From Mycobacterium sp. IS-1496 (lineage in GTDB: Bacteria; Actinomycetota; Actinomycetes; Mycobacteriales; Mycobacteriaceae), in assembly GCF_001499995.1 (NCBI RefSeq), contig NZ_LQIU01000023.1, positions 1-64,000 on the forward strand: 64,000 bases of DNA. Reading direction: 5' to 3'. The notes below the pieces were generated by a model. That model made no database searches, was not told the DNA's origin, and saw only the letters and a list, made by a program, of their open reading frames with translations. This document shows, piece after piece, positions 16,306-29,258 of the stretch. Each line of letters opens with the position of its first letter. Position 1 is the first letter of the stretch. A program made the translations under genes and the position numbers.

Positions 16306-18695
16306 CGCAGACCGCCGACACCGGAACGCCGAGCGCACCGCCGGTCGACATGGTCGAGCTCACCGTCGACGGTGTCACGGTCAGTGTGCCCAAGGGCACG
16401 TTGGTGATCCGGGCCGCCGAGCTGATCGGCATCCAGATCCCACGGTTCTGCGACCACCCGCTGCTCGACCCGGTCGGCGCGTGCCGCCAATGTCTCGTCG
16501 AGGTGGAGGGCCAGCGCAAACCGATGGCGTCGTGCACCACCGCGGTGAGTCAGGACATGGTGGTGCGCACGCAGTTCAGCTCCGAAGCCGCCGACAAGGC
16601 CCAGCGCGGTGTGATGGAACTGCTGCTGATCAACCATCCGCTCGACTGCCCCGTGTGCGACAAGGGCGGCGAATGCCCGCTGCAGAACCAGGCGATGTCC
16701 AACGGCCGCGCCGAGACCCGCTTCACCGACGTCAAACGCACGTTCCCGAAGCCGATCAACATCAGCTCCCAGGTCCTGCTGGACCGGGAACGCTGCGTGC
16801 TGTGCGCGCGCTGCACCCGCTTCTCCCAGCAGATCGCCGGTGACCCGTTCATCGACCTGCTGGAACGCGGTGCGCTGCAACAGGTCGGTATCGCCCCAGG
16901 GGAACCGTTCCAGTCCTACTTCTCCGGTAACACCGTGCAGATCTGTCCCGTCGGCGCGCTGACGGGGACCGCGTACCGGTTCCGGGCGCGGCCGTTCGAT
17001 CTGGTGTCCACCCCCAGCGTGTGTGAGCACTGCGCCTCGGGCTGCGCGCAGCGCACCGACCATCGCCGCGGAAAGGTGTTGCGCCGCTTGGCCGGCGACG
17101 ACCCGCAGGTCAACGAGGAGTGGAACTGCGACAAGGGCCGCTGGGCGTTCACCTACACCTCCGTCGGTGACCGCATCACCACGCCGATGGTCCGCGACGC
17201 GGACGGCGCCCTGCGGCCGGCGTCGTGGTCGGAGGCGCTCGCCGTCGCGGCCGCCGGGCTGGCCGCCGCCGACGGCCGGGCCGGTGTGGTGGTGGGTGGA
17301 CGGGCCACCGTCGAAGACGCGTACGCCTACGCGAAGTTCGCGCGGATGGTGCTCGGCACCAACGACATCGACTTCCGGGTGCGGCCGCACAGCGGCGAGG
17401 AGGCCGATTTCCTCACCGCCCACGTGGCGGCCCGGCCGATGCAGGTCACCTACGCCGACCTGGAGAACGCACCCGCGGTCCTGCTGGCCGGGTTCGAGCC
17501 CGAGGACGAGTCGCCGATCGTGTTCCTGCGACTGCGTAAGGCCGTCCGCAAACACGGACTGCAGGTGCTCTCGGTCGCGCCGTTCGCCGGCCGCGGACTG
17601 ACGAAGCTGTCCGGCCGCCTCGTCGCCGCCGCGCCCGGCGGTGAATCCGCCGCGCTCGCCGGGCTGACCGACGAGCCGCTGCTGCGTCTGCCCGGTGCGG
17701 TGATCCTCGTCGGTGAACGCCTGGCCACCGCGCCGGGTGCGCTGACCGCGGCCGCCCGGCTGGCCGCCGCCACCGGGGCCCGTCTGGCGTGGATCCCGCG
17801 CCGCGCAGGTGAGCGCGGCGCCGTCGAGGCCGGCGCGCTGCCGACCCTGCTGCCCGGCGGACGTCCGGTCACCGACGGCACCGCTCGCGCCCAGCTGGCG
17901 GCCGCCTGGCACATTGACGACCTGCCGCACATCCCCGGACGCGACACCGGCGCGATACTCGACGCCGCGCGCTCCGGCGAGCTGGGCGCGCTGGTGTGCG
18001 GCGCCGTCGACGTGACCGATCTGCCGGATCCGGACGCCGCCCTCGCCGCGCTGGCGGCCGTACCGTTCGTGGTGAGCCTCGAACTGCGCGACAGCGACGT
18101 CACCCGCGCCGCCGACGTGGTGTTCCCGGTGGCGCCGGTGGCCGAGAAGGCCGGGGCGTTCCTCGACTGGGAGGGCCGTCTGCGCTCGTTCGGTCCGGCG
18201 CTGCAGACCAACGCCATCCCCGACCTGCGGGTGCTCAACTTCCTGGCCGACGAGATGGGCGTGCACCTCGGCCTGCCGGATGCGCAGGCCGCGGGAGAGG
18301 AGCTGGCCCGGCTGGGCTGGTGGGACGGTCCACGGCCGCCGTGCGAACACGAGGCGGCGGCGCCGCCGGAGATCGGGGCCGGGCAGGCGGTGCTGACGGG
18401 ATGGCGGCTGCTGCTCGACCTCGGGCGGATGCAGGACGGGGAACCGTATCTGGCGGGCACCGCGCCGCCCGCCGTCGTCCGGCTGTCCGGACCCACCGCG
18501 CACGCCATCGGCGCGGCGCCCGGTGAGCTGGTCACCGTCGGCACCGAGCGCGGACAGATCACGCTCCCACTCGCCGTCGCCGACATGCCCGACGGCGTCG
18601 TCTGGCTGCCGCTGAATTCCCCCGGCTCGCAGGTGCACCGCCAACTCGGCGTGAGCACCGGCGCCGTCGTCTCGATCGGGCGGGCCGCCCCGTGA
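16302..18695 (+). CDS. nuoG: NADH-quinone oxidoreductase subunit G
   Basis: A 797-residue 75-kDa subunit carrying most iron-sulfur clusters. Ligands: [2Fe-2S] N1b C50, C61, C64, C78; [4Fe-4S] N4 with H112, C116, C119, C125; N5 with C165, C168, C171, C215; and the extra cluster N7 with C241, C244, C248, C276 (CEHCASGC and EWNCDKG), present as in E. coli and Thermus. The remainder is a molybdopterin-oxidoreductase-like domain that has lost its cofactor role. The ATG at 16302 gives the conserved start and overlaps the small-ORF stop. Confidence 0.98.
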   Translation: MTQTADTGTPSAPPVDMVELTVDGVTVSVPKGTLVIRAAELIGIQIPRFCDHPLLDPVGACRQCLVEVEGQRKPMASCTTAVSQDMVVRTQFSSEAADKAQRGVMELLLINHPLDCPVCDKGGECPLQNQAMSNGRAETRFTDVKRTFPKPINISSQVLLDRERCVLCARCTRFSQQIAGDPFIDLLERGALQQVGIAPGEPFQSYFSGNTVQICPVGALTGTAYRFRARPFDLVSTPSVCEHCASGCAQRTDHRRGKVLRRLAGDDPQVNEEWNCDKGRWAFTYTSVGDRITTPMVRDADGALRPASWSEALAVAAAGLAAADGRAGVVVGGRATVEDAYAYAKFARMVLGTNDIDFRVRPHSGEEADFLTAHVAARPMQVTYADLENAPAVLLAGFEPEDESPIVFLRLRKAVRKHGLQVLSVAPFAGRGLTKLSGRLVAAAPGGESAALAGLTDEPLLRLPGAVILVGERLATAPGALTAAARLAAATGARLAWIPRRAGERGAVEAGALPTLLPGGRPVTDGTARAQLAAAWHIDDLPHIPGRDTGAILDAARSGELGALVCGAVDVTDLPDPDAALAALAAVPFVVSLELRDSDVTRAADVVFPVAPVAEKAGAFLDWEGRLRSFGPALQTNAIPDLRVLNFLADEMGVHLGLPDAQAAGEELARLGWWDGPRPPCEHEAAAPPEIGAGQAVLTGWRLLLDLGRMQDGEPYLAGTAPPAVVRLSGPTAHAIGAAPGELVTVGTERGQITLPLAVADMPDGVVWLPLNSPGSQVHRQLGVSTGAVVSIGRAAP

Positions 18696-19942
18696 CCCAC
18701 CCCGACCCCACGCTCTTCGGCAACGACCCGTTGTGGCTGATCCTCGCCAAGGCCGTCGGCGTCTTCGCGTTCCTGGTTCTCACGGTGCTGGCCGCGATCC
18801 TGATCGAGCGGAAGGTGCTGGGCCGCATGCAGATGCGGTTCGGTCCCAACCGGGTCGGCCCCAAGGGTCTGCTGCAGTCCCTGGCCGACGGCATCAAGCT
18901 GGCCCTCAAGGAGGGCATCACCCCCGCGGGCGTCGACAGGCCGATCTACCTTCTGGCCCCGGTGATCTCGGTCATCCCGGCGTTCCTCGCGTTCGCGGTG
19001 ATCCCGATGGGCGGAGAGGTGTCGGTGTTCGGGCACCGCACGGCGCTGCAGCTGACCGATCTCGCGGTGGCGGTGCTCTATATTCTCGCCGTCACCTCCG
19101 TCGGGGTGTACGGCATCGTGCTCGCCGGGTGGGCGTCGGGGTCGACGTACCCGCTCCTGGGCGGCCTGCGCTCGAGCGCGCAGGTCGTGTCGTACGAGAT
19201 CGCGATGGCGCTGTCGTTCGCGACGGTCTTCCTCTACGCAGGCACGATGTCCACCTCGGGCATCGTCGCCGCCCAGAGCTCGACCTGGTACGTCTTCCTG
19301 CTGCTGCCGTCGTTCCTGGTGTACGTGACGTCGATGGTCGGCGAGACCAACCGTGCGCCGTTCGATCTCCCCGAGGCCGAGGGCGAACTGGTGGGCGGTT
19401 TCCACACCGAGTACTCGTCGCTGAAGTTCGCGATGTTCATGCTCGCCGAGTACGTCAACATGACGACGGTCTCGGCGCTGGCCACCACCATGTTCCTGGG
19501 CGGCTGGCACGCGCCGTGGCCGATCAGCCTGTGGGACGGCGCCAACAGCGGATGGTGGCCCCTGCTGTGGTTCACCGCCAAGGTGTGGGCGTTCCTGTTC
19601 CTCTACATCTGGTTGCGGGGCACGTTGCCGCGGCTGCGCTACGACCAGTTCATGGCGATCGGGTGGAAGCTGCTGATCCCGGTGTCGCTGGCCTGGATCA
19701 TGATCGTCGCGACGACGCACAGCCTGCGGAGCACCGGCCACGGCGGCTGGGCGAGCGGTCTGCTGATCGCGGGCACGGGACTGACGTTCGTGCTCGCCGC
19801 CATCCTGTGGCGCACCATGCGATTCCGTGCCGACCGGACGGTGCCCGAGCGCACCGCCGCGGACGTGTTCCCGATTCCGCCGATACCCGGCGGCGCGCCC
19901 ACCACGCGCGCGGCCGACAGCAGGGAGACGACAGATGCCTAA
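18692..19942 (+). CDS. nuoH: NADH-quinone oxidoreductase subunit H
   Basis: A 416-residue membrane subunit with about eight transmembrane helices that forms the quinone entry and the start of the proton path. Characteristic loops are [32 protein letters not shown] (split here between matches) and [20 protein letters not shown], rich in the acidic residues of the E-channel. A ~40-residue hydrophilic C-terminal extension follows the last helix. GTG start overlapping the nuoG stop (GTGA). Confidence 0.98.
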   Translation: MTHPDPTLFGNDPLWLILAKAVGVFAFLVLTVLAAILIERKVLGRMQMRFGPNRVGPKGLLQSLADGIKLALKEGITPAGVDRPIYLLAPVISVIPAFLAFAVIPMGGEVSVFGHRTALQLTDLAVAVLYILAVTSVGVYGIVLAGWASGSTYPLLGGLRSSAQVVSYEIAMALSFATVFLYAGTMSTSGIVAAQSSTWYVFLLLPSFLVYVTSMVGETNRAPFDLPEAEGELVGGFHTEYSSLKFAMFMLAEYVNMTTVSALATTMFLGGWHAPWPISLWDGANSGWWPLLWFTAKVWAFLFLYIWLRGTLPRLRYDQFMAIGWKLLIPVSLAWIMIVATTHSLRSTGHGGWASGLLIAGTGLTFVLAAILWRTMRFRADRTVPERTAADVFPIPPIPGGAPTTRAADSRETTDA

Positions 19943-20459
19943 GCTGTGGGACGCCGTCGCCGGCTTCGCCGTGACGTTCGGCACGCTGTTCAAGAAACCG
20001 ATCACCGAGGAGTATCCGGAGAAACCCGGTCCGGTCGCTCCCCGCTATCACGGTCGTCACCAACTCAATCGGTACCCCGACGGTCTCGAGAAGTGCATCG
20101 GCTGCGAACTGTGCGCCTGGGCCTGCCCGGCCGACGCGATCTACGTCGAGGGTGACGACAACACCGCCGACGAACGCTTTTCCCCCGGCGAGCGTTACGG
20201 CCGCGTCTACCAGATCAACTACCTGCGCTGCATCGGATGCGGTCTGTGCATCGAGGCGTGCCCGACCCGCGCCCTGACGATGACCAACGACTACGAGATG
20301 GCCGACGACAACCGGGCGGACCTGATCTGGGGTAAGGACAAACTGCTCGCACCGTTGCGCGAAGGCATGCTGGCGCCGCCGCATCCGATGGCGCCCGGCG
20401 CCACCGACGACGACTACTACCTGGGTCGCATCGGGCCAGTCACCGAGGACATCCGGTGA
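19935..20459 (+). CDS. nuoI: NADH-quinone oxidoreductase subunit I
   Basis: A 174-residue ferredoxin-like subunit with two [4Fe-4S] clusters (N6a and N6b): C54, C57, C60, C64 ([12 protein letters not shown]) and C99, C102, C105, C109 ([12 protein letters not shown]). It passes electrons from NuoG to NuoB. The ATG lies inside the end of nuoH (8-bp overlap) with AGGGAGA upstream. Confidence 0.98.
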   Translation: MPKLWDAVAGFAVTFGTLFKKPITEEYPEKPGPVAPRYHGRHQLNRYPDGLEKCIGCELCAWACPADAIYVEGDDNTADERFSPGERYGRVYQINYLRCIGCGLCIEACPTRALTMTNDYEMADDNRADLIWGKDKLLAPLREGMLAPPHPMAPGATDDDYYLGRIGPVTEDIR

Positions 20460-21226
20460 GCCCGGAGGTCATGCTGCTCGCCGCGGACGGCGCGTCACGC
20501 ACCTCCACCAGCGAGGCCGTCGTGTTCTGGGTCGTCGGCGGTATCGCACTGATCGGGGCGCTCGGTGTGGTCTCGGCGCCTAAGGCGGTGTACTCGGCGA
20601 TCTTCCTCGCGACCACGATGATCGCGCTGGCCGTGCTCTACATCGCCCAGGAGGCATTGTTCCTCGGGGTCGTGCAGGTGGTCGTCTACACCGGCGCGGT
20701 GATGATGCTGTTCCTGTTCGTGCTGATGCTCGTCGGCGTGGACTCGTCGGAGTCGCTGGTGGAAACCATTCGCGGACAACGGGTTGCGGCGATCGTGGTC
20801 GGCATCGGGTTCGGCGTCCTGCTGATCGCGGGCATCGGCACCGTCTCGACAGCCGGATTCACCGGTCTGCCCGACGCCAACAGCGGCGGCAACGTCGAGG
20901 GGTTGGCGGCGCTGATCTTCACCCGCTACCTCTGGGCGTTCGAGCTCACCGGTGCGCTGCTGATCACCGCGGCACTCGGAGCCATGGTGCTCGCGCACCG
21001 GGAACGCTTCGAACACCGCAAGACGCAGCGGGAACTGTCCATCGAACGCTTCCAGGACGGCGGTCACCCCACCCCGATGCCCAATCCCGGTGTGTACGCC
21101 CGCCACAACGCCGTCGACATGCCCGGTCGGCTGCCGGACGGCAGCGGTGCGAAGTCGTCGGTCAGCACGATCCTGCAGCCACGTGAGGTGCCACCGTCGG
21201 AGAACGGAAGGAACGGCCACCGGTGA
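20456..21226 (+). CDS. nuoJ: NADH-quinone oxidoreductase subunit J
   Basis: A 256-residue membrane subunit with five transmembrane helices in the first ~180 residues, including the conserved [20 protein letters not shown] helix with its pi-bulge. The last ~70 residues are a hydrophilic extension absent from E. coli NuoJ. GTG start overlapping the nuoI stop; its own stop overlaps nuoK. Confidence 0.97.
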   Translation: MSPEVMLLAADGASRTSTSEAVVFWVVGGIALIGALGVVSAPKAVYSAIFLATTMIALAVLYIAQEALFLGVVQVVVYTGAVMMLFLFVLMLVGVDSSESLVETIRGQRVAAIVVGIGFGVLLIAGIGTVSTAGFTGLPDANSGGNVEGLAALIFTRYLWAFELTGALLITAALGAMVLAHRERFEHRKTQRELSIERFQDGGHPTPMPNPGVYARHNAVDMPGRLPDGSGAKSSVSTILQPREVPPSENGRNGHR

Positions 21227-21522
21227 ACCCCGACAACTACCTGTACCTGTCCGCGCTGCTGTTCACCATCGGCGCGGCCGGGGTGTTGCTGCGGCGCAAC
21301 GTCATCGTGGTGTTCATGTGCGTGGAGCTGATGCTCAACGCGGCGAACCTCGCGTTCGTGGCGTTCTCGCGCATGCACGGCCACCTCGACGGCCAGGTGG
21401 TGGCCTTCTTCACCATGGTGGTCGCAGCGTGCGAGGTGGTCATCGGACTGGCCATCATCATGACCATCTACCGGGCCCGCCGGTCGGCCTCGGTCGACGA
21501 CGCCAACCTGCTGAGGCACTGA
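21223..21522 (+). CDS. nuoK: NADH-quinone oxidoreductase subunit K
   Basis: A 99-residue subunit with three transmembrane helices. The conserved acidic residues of the proton path lie in the helices [18 protein letters not shown] and [19 protein letters not shown] start overlapping the nuoJ stop. Its stop TGA at 21520-21522 shares a base with the ATG of the first micro-ORF of the following 32-bp repeat (TGATG). Confidence 0.98.
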   Translation: MNPDNYLYLSALLFTIGAAGVLLRRNVIVVFMCVELMLNAANLAFVAFSRMHGHLDGQVVAFFTMVVAACEVVIGLAIIMTIYRARRSASVDDANLLRH

Positions 21523-21618
21523 TGAGCGCTTGCGCGAAGAAGAGAAGGCACTGATGAGCGCTTGCGCGAAGAAGAGAAGGCACTGATGAGCGCTTGCGCG
21601 AAGAAGAGATTGCATTGA
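21522..21618 (+). repeat. three 32-bp tandem repeats with coupled micro-ORFs between nuoK and nuoL
   Basis: Three head-to-tail copies with starts at 21522, 21554 and 21586 (period 32 bp). Copies 1 and 2 are identical; copy 3 differs near its end (AGATTGCAT for AGAAGGCAC). Each copy contains ATG-AGC-GCT-TGC-GCG-AAG-AAG and encodes a 10-residue peptide, [10 protein letters not shown] (twice) then [10 protein letters not shown]. Each stop overlaps the next start as TGATG, the first overlapping the nuoK stop. Because 32 is not a multiple of 3, each copy shifts frame and restarts. The last stop lies 8 bases before the nuoL ATG and overlaps its GAGG. Confidence 0.9.
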
Positions 21619-21625
21619 GGCGCCG

Positions 21626-23509
21626 ATGACCACTGGGGTGTGGCTGCTGATCGCGCTGCCGCTGGCCGGTGCCGTCGTGCTGCTGCTGTCCGGGCGCCGG
21701 TCGGACCGGTGGGGTCACCTGCTGGGCACCGCAGCGGCGGTGGCGTCGTTCGTCGTGGGGGCGGTCCTGTTCACCGGCATGCTCGGCCGCCCCGCCGAGG
21801 ACCGCGCCTTGCACGAGGCGCTGTTCTCATGGGTGCCGGTCGGCGAGCTGCAGGTCGACTTCGGGCTGCAACTCGACCAGTTGTCGATGTGCTTCGTGCT
21901 GCTGATCACCGGAGTGGGCTCGTTGATCCACGTGTACTCGATCGGGTACATGGCCCACGACCCCGGCCGCAGGAGGTTCTTCGCCTACCTCAACCTGTTC
22001 CTCGCCGCGATGCTGCTGCTGGTTCTCGCCGACAACTACCTCGGGCTCTACGTCGGCTGGGAGGGTGTCGGCCTCGCGTCGTACCTGTTGATCGGGTTCT
22101 GGTCGCACAAACCGTCGGCGGCGACCGCCGCGAAGAAGGCGTTCATCGTCAACCGCGTCGGCGACATGGGGTTGGCGATCGCGTTGATGGTCATGTTCGC
22201 CACCGTCGGTTCCGTGTCGTTCGCTCAGGTGTTCGGCGCCGCACCGCAACTCGGCGAGGGCACACTCACCGCGATCGGCCTGCTGCTGCTGCTCGGCGCC
22301 TGCGGTAAGTCCGCGCAGGTGCCGCTGCAGTCCTGGCTGGGCGACGCAATGGAGGGCCCGACGCCGGTGTCGGCGCTCATCCACGCGGCCACCATGGTCA
22401 CCGCCGGCGTGTATCTGATCGTGCGGTCCGGGCCGGTCTTCGACCTGGCGCCGACCGCGCAGCTCGGCGTCGTCATCGTCGGCACCGTCACGCTGTTGTT
22501 CGGCGCGATCATCGGCTGCGCCAAGGACGACATCAAGAAGGCGCTGGCCGCGTCCACGATGAGCCAGATCGGCTACATGGTGCTCGCCGCCGGGCTCGGC
22601 CCGGCCGGATACGCGTTCGCGATCATGCACCTGCTGACGCACGGCTTCTTCAAGGCCGGACTGTTCCTCGGCGCCGGCTCGGTCATGCACGCGATGGACG
22701 ACGAGGTGAACATGCGCCGTTACGGCGGTCTGCGCAAGGCGCTGCCGATCACGTTCGCCACGTTCGGGCTGGGTTATCTCGCGATCATCGGGGTGCCGCC
22801 GCTGGCCGGTTTCTTCTCCAAGGACGGAATCATCGAAGCCGCGCTGGGTGCCGGTGGCGTGAAGGGCTGGATCCTCGGCGGCGCCGCGATCCTGGGCGCC
22901 GGTATCACCGCGTTCTACATGACCCGCGTGATGCTGATGACGTTCTTCGGTGAGAAGCGTTGGGCCGAGACCATCGTGCATCCGCATGAGGCGCCCGTCG
23001 TGATGACCGCGCCGATGATCGTGCTGGCCGTCGGCTCGGTGGTCTCGGGTGGGCTGCTGGCGGTCGGCGGCACGTTGTCGCACTGGCTCGAACCGGTCGT
23101 CGGCACCCACGAGGAGGCGCACGCGGTGCCCGTGGTCGTGGCCACCATCATCATCCTGTCGGTCGTCGCGGTGGGCATCGCGATCGCCTACCGCATGTAC
23201 GCCAGACGCGAGGTGGCCGCCGACGTCCCCGCGGGTTCGGCGCTGACCGTCGCCGCGCGCCGGGATCTCTACGGCGATGCGCTCAACGAGGCCGTGTTCA
23301 TGCGGCCCGGTCAGGCGGTGACGGCGGGCATGGTCGGGTTCGACGACCGGGCGGTCGACGGCGCGGCGAGCGGCCTCGCCGCACTGGTGGCCCGCGCATC
23401 GGACGGATTGCGCCGTGTGCAAACCGGATTCGCGCGGTCCTATGCGCTGGGCATGCTCGGCGGCGCGGCGCTCGTGGTGGCGGCGATCCTGGCGGTGAAC
23501 CTGTGGTGA
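21626..23509 (+). CDS. nuoL: NADH-quinone oxidoreductase subunit L
   Basis: A 627-residue antiporter-like subunit at the distal end of the membrane arm, with about 16 helices. Marks are the acidic helix [20 protein letters not shown], the Lys helix around [32 protein letters not shown] and the long C-terminal region with the lateral helix. It pumps protons and anchors the amphipathic arm over M and N. The ATG at 21626 follows GAGG (21617-21620) contributed by the end of the 32-bp repeats. Confidence 0.98.
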   Translation: MTTGVWLLIALPLAGAVVLLLSGRRSDRWGHLLGTAAAVASFVVGAVLFTGMLGRPAEDRALHEALFSWVPVGELQVDFGLQLDQLSMCFVLLITGVGSLIHVYSIGYMAHDPGRRRFFAYLNLFLAAMLLLVLADNYLGLYVGWEGVGLASYLLIGFWSHKPSAATAAKKAFIVNRVGDMGLAIALMVMFATVGSVSFAQVFGAAPQLGEGTLTAIGLLLLLGACGKSAQVPLQSWLGDAMEGPTPVSALIHAATMVTAGVYLIVRSGPVFDLAPTAQLGVVIVGTVTLLFGAIIGCAKDDIKKALAASTMSQIGYMVLAAGLGPAGYAFAIMHLLTHGFFKAGLFLGAGSVMHAMDDEVNMRRYGGLRKALPITFATFGLGYLAIIGVPPLAGFFSKDGIIEAALGAGGVKGWILGGAAILGAGITAFYMTRVMLMTFFGEKRWAETIVHPHEAPVVMTAPMIVLAVGSVVSGGLLAVGGTLSHWLEPVVGTHEEAHAVPVVVATIIILSVVAVGIAIAYRMYARREVAADVPAGSALTVAARRDLYGDALNEAVFMRPGQAVTAGMVGFDDRAVDGAASGLAALVARASDGLRRVQTGFARSYALGMLGGAALVVAAILAVNLW

Positions 23510-25062
23510 TTCCCTGGCTGAGCGTGCTGTGGGCGGCGCCGATCGTCGGCGCCGGAGCGGTGATGCTGATGCCCCGGCGGGCGCCGGCGAAGTGGGTGGC
23601 GCTGACGGTGTCGCTGGTGGCGCTCGCGGTCACCGCCGTCATCGCCGTCGGATTCGATCCCAGCGGTGAGCAGTACCAGTTCGTCGAATCCCGGCGCTGG
23701 ATACCGTCGTTCGGCACCGGCTACATCCTCGGCGTCGACGGGATCGCGCTGGCGCTGATCGTGCTGACCGCGGTGCTGGTGCCGTTGCTGATCGTCGCGG
23801 GATGGAACGACGCCGACAGCGCGCCGCAGAACCGCTCGGTGCACACCTATCTCGCGCTGACCCTGGCTGTCGAAGGCATGGTCTTCATGTCGCTGGTGGC
23901 GCTCGACGTGCTGCTGTTCTACGTGTTCTTCGAGGCCATGCTGATCCCGATGTACTTCCTCATCGGCGGGTTCGGAATGGGTACCGATCGTGCGGTGTCG
24001 TCGAGGGCGGCGGTGAAGTTCCTGCTGTACAACCTGTTCGGCGGCCTCATCATGCTTGCCGCGGTGATCGGGCTGTACGTCACCACGGCGGCCAGCGACG
24101 CATTCGAGGCCGGCACCTTCGACTTCCGGGCGATCGTCGGCGCCGTCGCCGCCGGGGATTTCGTGGTCGATCCCGCGCTACTGAATCTGATGTTCCTCGG
24201 GTTCATGTTCGCGTTCGCGGTGAAGGCACCGCTGTGGCCGCTGCACCGCTGGCTGCCCGACGCCGCGGTCGAGGCCACCCCGGCCAGTGCCGTGCTGATG
24301 ATGGCGGTGATGGACAAGGTCGGCACGTTCGGCATGCTCCGGTACTGCCTGCAGTTGTTCCCCGACGCCGCAACGCTGTTCCGTCCGGTGATCATCACGC
24401 TCGCGGTGATCGGCATCGTCTACGGCGCGGTGGTCGCGATCGGCCAGACCGACGTGATGCGGCTGATCGCCTACACCTCGATCTCGCATTTCGGGTTCAT
24501 CATCCTCGGCATCTTCGTGATGACGAGCCAGGGGCAGTCCGGTTCGGCGCTCTACATGGTCAACCACGGCATCTCCACCGCGGCGCTGTTCCTCATCGCG
24601 GGCTTCCTCGTGTCGCGGCGCGGTTCGCGTCTCATCGCCTCGTACGGCGGCGTGCAGAAGGTGGCGCCCGTGCTGGCCGGCACATTCCTCGTCGCGGGTC
24701 TGGCGACGTTGTCGCTGCCCGGGTTGGCGCCGTTCATCAGTGAATTCCTGGTGCTCATCGGCACGTTCACCCGCTATCCCGTCCTGGCGGTGCTGGCGGC
24801 CACGGCACTGGTGCTCTCCGCGGTCTATGTGCTGTGGATGTATCAGCGGATGATGACCGGCCCGGTGACCGAAGGCAACGAGCGGCTGCGCGACCTGGTG
24901 CCGCGTGAACTCGTCGTCGTCACACCGTTGATCGTGCTCCTGCTGGTGTTGGGTGTGTATCCGAAACCCGCGCTGGACGTGATCGACCCGGCGGTCGGGC
25001 ACACGCTGACGACCATCAACCAACCGGACCCGACGCCGACATTCGCGGAGGGCGCACCGTGA
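23506..25062 (+). CDS. nuoM: NADH-quinone oxidoreductase subunit M
   Basis: A 518-residue antiporter-like proton-pumping subunit. Visible are [23 protein letters not shown] (acidic helix), [25 protein letters not shown] (Lys helix and broken helix), [14 protein letters not shown] and [15 protein letters not shown]. The GTG at 23506 overlaps the nuoL stop (GTGA); another GTG one codon earlier at 23503 is possible. Confidence 0.98.
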   Translation: MIPWLSVLWAAPIVGAGAVMLMPRRAPAKWVALTVSLVALAVTAVIAVGFDPSGEQYQFVESRRWIPSFGTGYILGVDGIALALIVLTAVLVPLLIVAGWNDADSAPQNRSVHTYLALTLAVEGMVFMSLVALDVLLFYVFFEAMLIPMYFLIGGFGMGTDRAVSSRAAVKFLLYNLFGGLIMLAAVIGLYVTTAASDAFEAGTFDFRAIVGAVAAGDFVVDPALLNLMFLGFMFAFAVKAPLWPLHRWLPDAAVEATPASAVLMMAVMDKVGTFGMLRYCLQLFPDAATLFRPVIITLAVIGIVYGAVVAIGQTDVMRLIAYTSISHFGFIILGIFVMTSQGQSGSALYMVNHGISTAALFLIAGFLVSRRGSRLIASYGGVQKVAPVLAGTFLVAGLATLSLPGLAPFISEFLVLIGTFTRYPVLAVLAATALVLSAVYVLWMYQRMMTGPVTEGNERLRDLVPRELVVVTPLIVLLLVLGVYPKPALDVIDPAVGHTLTTINQPDPTPTFAEGAP

Positions 25063-26633
25063 TCCCCACCCCCACCGTCGAATACGGCCTGATCTCCCCC
25101 ATGCTGATCGTGGTGGGCGCCGCGATCGCCGGGGTGCTCATCGAGGCGTTCCTGCCCAGGCGCAGCCGTTACGCGGCACAGCTCACGCTCGCCCTGGGCG
25201 CCACGGTCGCCGCGATCGCTGCCGTCGTCGTGGTGGTCCGGCAGATGCCCGGCGAGATCGGCCGGCCCGCCGTGATGGGGTCGGTGGTGATCGACCGGCC
25301 GGCGCTGTTCCTGCAGGGCACCATCCTGCTGGTCGCCGTCCTCGGCATCCTGCTGATCGCGGAACGCCAGATTCCGGTGAACACCGAGAACGGCGGCGCC
25401 GCAGGCGGACTCGACGCGTTCACCCCGCAGGCCTCGGCGGTGCCGGGCAGCGTCGCCGAGCGGGTGGCGACCCGCGCCGGGGTGGCGCAGACCGAGGTGT
25501 TCCCGCTGACCATGTTCGCCGTCGCGGGCATGCTGCTGTTCCCCGCCGCCGACGACCTGCTCACCATGTTCATCGCGCTCGAGGTGCTCTCGCTTCCGCT
25601 GTACCTGCTGTGCGGGCTGGCGCGCCGCCGTCGCCTGCTGTCGCAGGAGGCCGCGCTCAAGTACTTCCTGCTCGGCGCGTTCTCCTCGGCGTTCTTCCTC
25701 TACGGCGTCGCGATGCTGTACGGCTACGCGGGAACGCTCGACCTTCGCGGGATCGCCGCCGCGGTCGCCGAGGACACCGGCACGACGTCGCTGGCGCTGA
25801 CCGGTACGGGCCTGATCCTGGTCGGGGTGCTGTTCAAGGTGGGGGCGGCGCCGTTCCACTCGTGGATCCCCGACGTGTACCAGGGTGCGCCGACCCCGGT
25901 GACCGCGTTCATGGCGGCCGCCACCAAGATCGCGGCGTTCGGCGCCCTGCTCCGGATCTTCTACGTGGCCCTGCCCGAACTGCGCGACGACTGGCGCCCG
26001 GTGCTGTGGGCGGTGGCGATCCTGACCATGGTCGTGGGCACCGTGACGGCGGTGACCCAGACCGACGTGAAGCGGATGCTCGCGTACTCGGCGATCGCCC
26101 ACTCCGGATTCATCCTCACCGGCGTGATCGCCGAGAACCGGCCGGGCCTGTCGTCGGTGCTGTTCTACCTGTTCGCGTACGGGTTCTCCACGGTGGGGGC
26201 GTTCGCGGTGGTGAGCCTGGTGCGCGACGCAGACGGGCAGGAGGAGACCGCGATGACCCGCTGGGCGGGGCTGGGCAGGCGCAATCCGCTTGTCGGCGCG
26301 GTGTTCTCGCTGTTCCTGCTGGCGTTCGCGGGAATCCCGCTGACCAGCGGCTTCGTCAGCAAGTTCGCGGTGTTCAAGGCGGCCGGCGAGGGCGGGGCGA
26401 TACCGCTGGTCGTGGTCGGCGTGATCGCCAGCGCGGTCGCCGCCTACTTCTATGTGCGGGTGATCGTGTTGATGTTCTTCACCGATCCGCCCGCCGACGC
26501 ACCGCAGATCGTCGTGCCCAGTGGGCTGACCACGGCCGCGGTCACCGTGACCGCCGCGGTGACGCTGGCGCTCGGCGCGCTGCCGCAACCGCTGCTCGAC
26601 CTGGCCAACGGCGCCGACCAGTTCCTCCACTAG
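25059..26633 (+). CDS. nuoN: NADH-quinone oxidoreductase subunit N
   Basis: A 524-residue antiporter-like subunit and last gene of the operon. Marks are FIALEVLSLPLYLLCGLARR, KVGAAPFHSWIPDVYQGAPTP, RMLAYSAIAHSGFI and GIPLTSGFVSKFAVF. GTG start overlapping the nuoM stop. A strong palindrome follows 12 bp after the stop (26645-26666). No PPE gene follows, unlike M. tuberculosis as I recall it. Confidence 0.98.
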   Translation: MIPTPTVEYGLISPMLIVVGAAIAGVLIEAFLPRRSRYAAQLTLALGATVAAIAAVVVVVRQMPGEIGRPAVMGSVVIDRPALFLQGTILLVAVLGILLIAERQIPVNTENGGAAGGLDAFTPQASAVPGSVAERVATRAGVAQTEVFPLTMFAVAGMLLFPAADDLLTMFIALEVLSLPLYLLCGLARRRRLLSQEAALKYFLLGAFSSAFFLYGVAMLYGYAGTLDLRGIAAAVAEDTGTTSLALTGTGLILVGVLFKVGAAPFHSWIPDVYQGAPTPVTAFMAAATKIAAFGALLRIFYVALPELRDDWRPVLWAVAILTMVVGTVTAVTQTDVKRMLAYSAIAHSGFILTGVIAENRPGLSSVLFYLFAYGFSTVGAFAVVSLVRDADGQEETAMTRWAGLGRRNPLVGAVFSLFLLAFAGIPLTSGFVSKFAVFKAAGEGGAIPLVVVGVIASAVAAYFYVRVIVLMFFTDPPADAPQIVVPSGLTTAAVTVTAAVTLALGALPQPLLDLANGADQFLH

Positions 26634-26644
26634 CATCCGGTTTT

Positions 26645-26666
26645 CGCCCAAACGAACGTTTGGGCG
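26645..26666. promoter_or_regulatory. perfect palindrome after nuoN (terminator or operator)
   Basis: Ten-base arms CGCCCAAACG and CGTTTGGGCG flank a central AA. It lies 12 bp after the nuoN stop and 55 bp before the crotonase-family start. As RNA it gives an 8-bp stem with a six-base loop but no U-tract follows. As DNA it has the form of a dimeric repressor site in the promoter of the next gene. Either reading is possible. Confidence 0.55.
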
Positions 26667-26721
26667 CGAAAGTGCGAGTGAATCCGGCCGAAACGTCGAA
26701 TCCGGCGAGAGGATGGACACC

Positions 26722-27488
26722 ATGACGCTCGTCCAGGTGGCCGACATCGACCACGTTCGGCTGCTGACCATGAACCGCCCCGAGGCACGCAATGCGCTCA
26801 GCCGCGACCTCATTCGCGGGCTCTACGCGGCGCTGTCCGAGGCCGACGACGACGAGTCGGTGCACGCCGTGGTGCTCACCGGGGCCGACCCGGCCTTCTG
26901 CGCGGGCGTCGACCTCAAAGAGGCCGCCCGCGACGGCACAGAGTACTTCGCCGAGTTCCAATCGCAGAGCTGCATCACCCGGGTCGCTCAGATGCGCACC
27001 CCGATCATCGGGGCGGTCAACGGTGCGGTGTTCACCGGCGGGCTGGAGATGGCGCTGGGGTGTGACTTCCTGATCGCCTCGCAGCGCGCGGTGTTCGCCG
27101 ACACGCACGCCCGCGTCGGCATCCTGCCCGGCGGCGGGATGACCGCGCGGCTGCCGCAGGTGGTCGGCGCCGCGATGGCGCGTCGGCTGTCGATGACCGG
27201 TGAGGTGGTCGGCGCCGAGCAGGCGGAGCGGATCGGCCTGGTGACCGAGGTGGTGCCCCACGACGGGCTGCTCGACCGGGCCATCGAACTGGCCACCCAG
27301 ATCGCCGAGGTGCCCGCGCCGACCATGGCGGGACTCAAGGAGATCTACACCCGCGGTACCGAGCCCGTCATCTCCCCCGCCCTGGCCGCCGAACAGGACA
27401 TCGCGGGGTCGCAGGCCCGCGACTTCACCGGGCTCAGTGCGCGATTCGACAACGTCACTGCCCGCAACCGCGCACAGATCGCAAACGA

Positions 27489-27492
<4 letters not shown>
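26722..27492 (+). CDS. enoyl-CoA hydratase/isomerase (crotonase) family protein
   Basis: A 256-residue crotonase-fold protein. The oxyanion-hole segments are visible (AFCAGVDLKEAA and the GAVFTGGLEMALGCD helix), and the first catalytic Glu is in GGLEMA. At the site of the second catalytic Glu the sequence is ADTHARVGILPGGG, with His in place of Glu, so classical hydration is unlikely; isomerase, hydrolase or another acyl-CoA chemistry is possible. The ATG at 26722 has GAGAGG 9 bases upstream; the ATG at 26713 directly abuts that SD and is less likely. It overlaps the TetR stop by 4 bp (convergent). Confidence 0.85.

Positions 27493-29257
<1,765 letters not shown>

Positions 29258-29258
<1 letters not shown>

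Noticed and set aside
16101..20005. Very long open frames on the minus strand opposite nuoG and nuoH (over 800 codons each).
   Set aside because: They mirror the codon structure of confirmed nuo genes, have Arg/Gly/Ala-rich compositions without any domain, and are a usual by-product of very high third-position GC.
21522..21618. The 32-bp repeats considered as a short CRISPR array.
   Set aside because: The copies are directly adjacent with no spacers, encode start/stop-coupled micro-ORFs and have no cas genes nearby.
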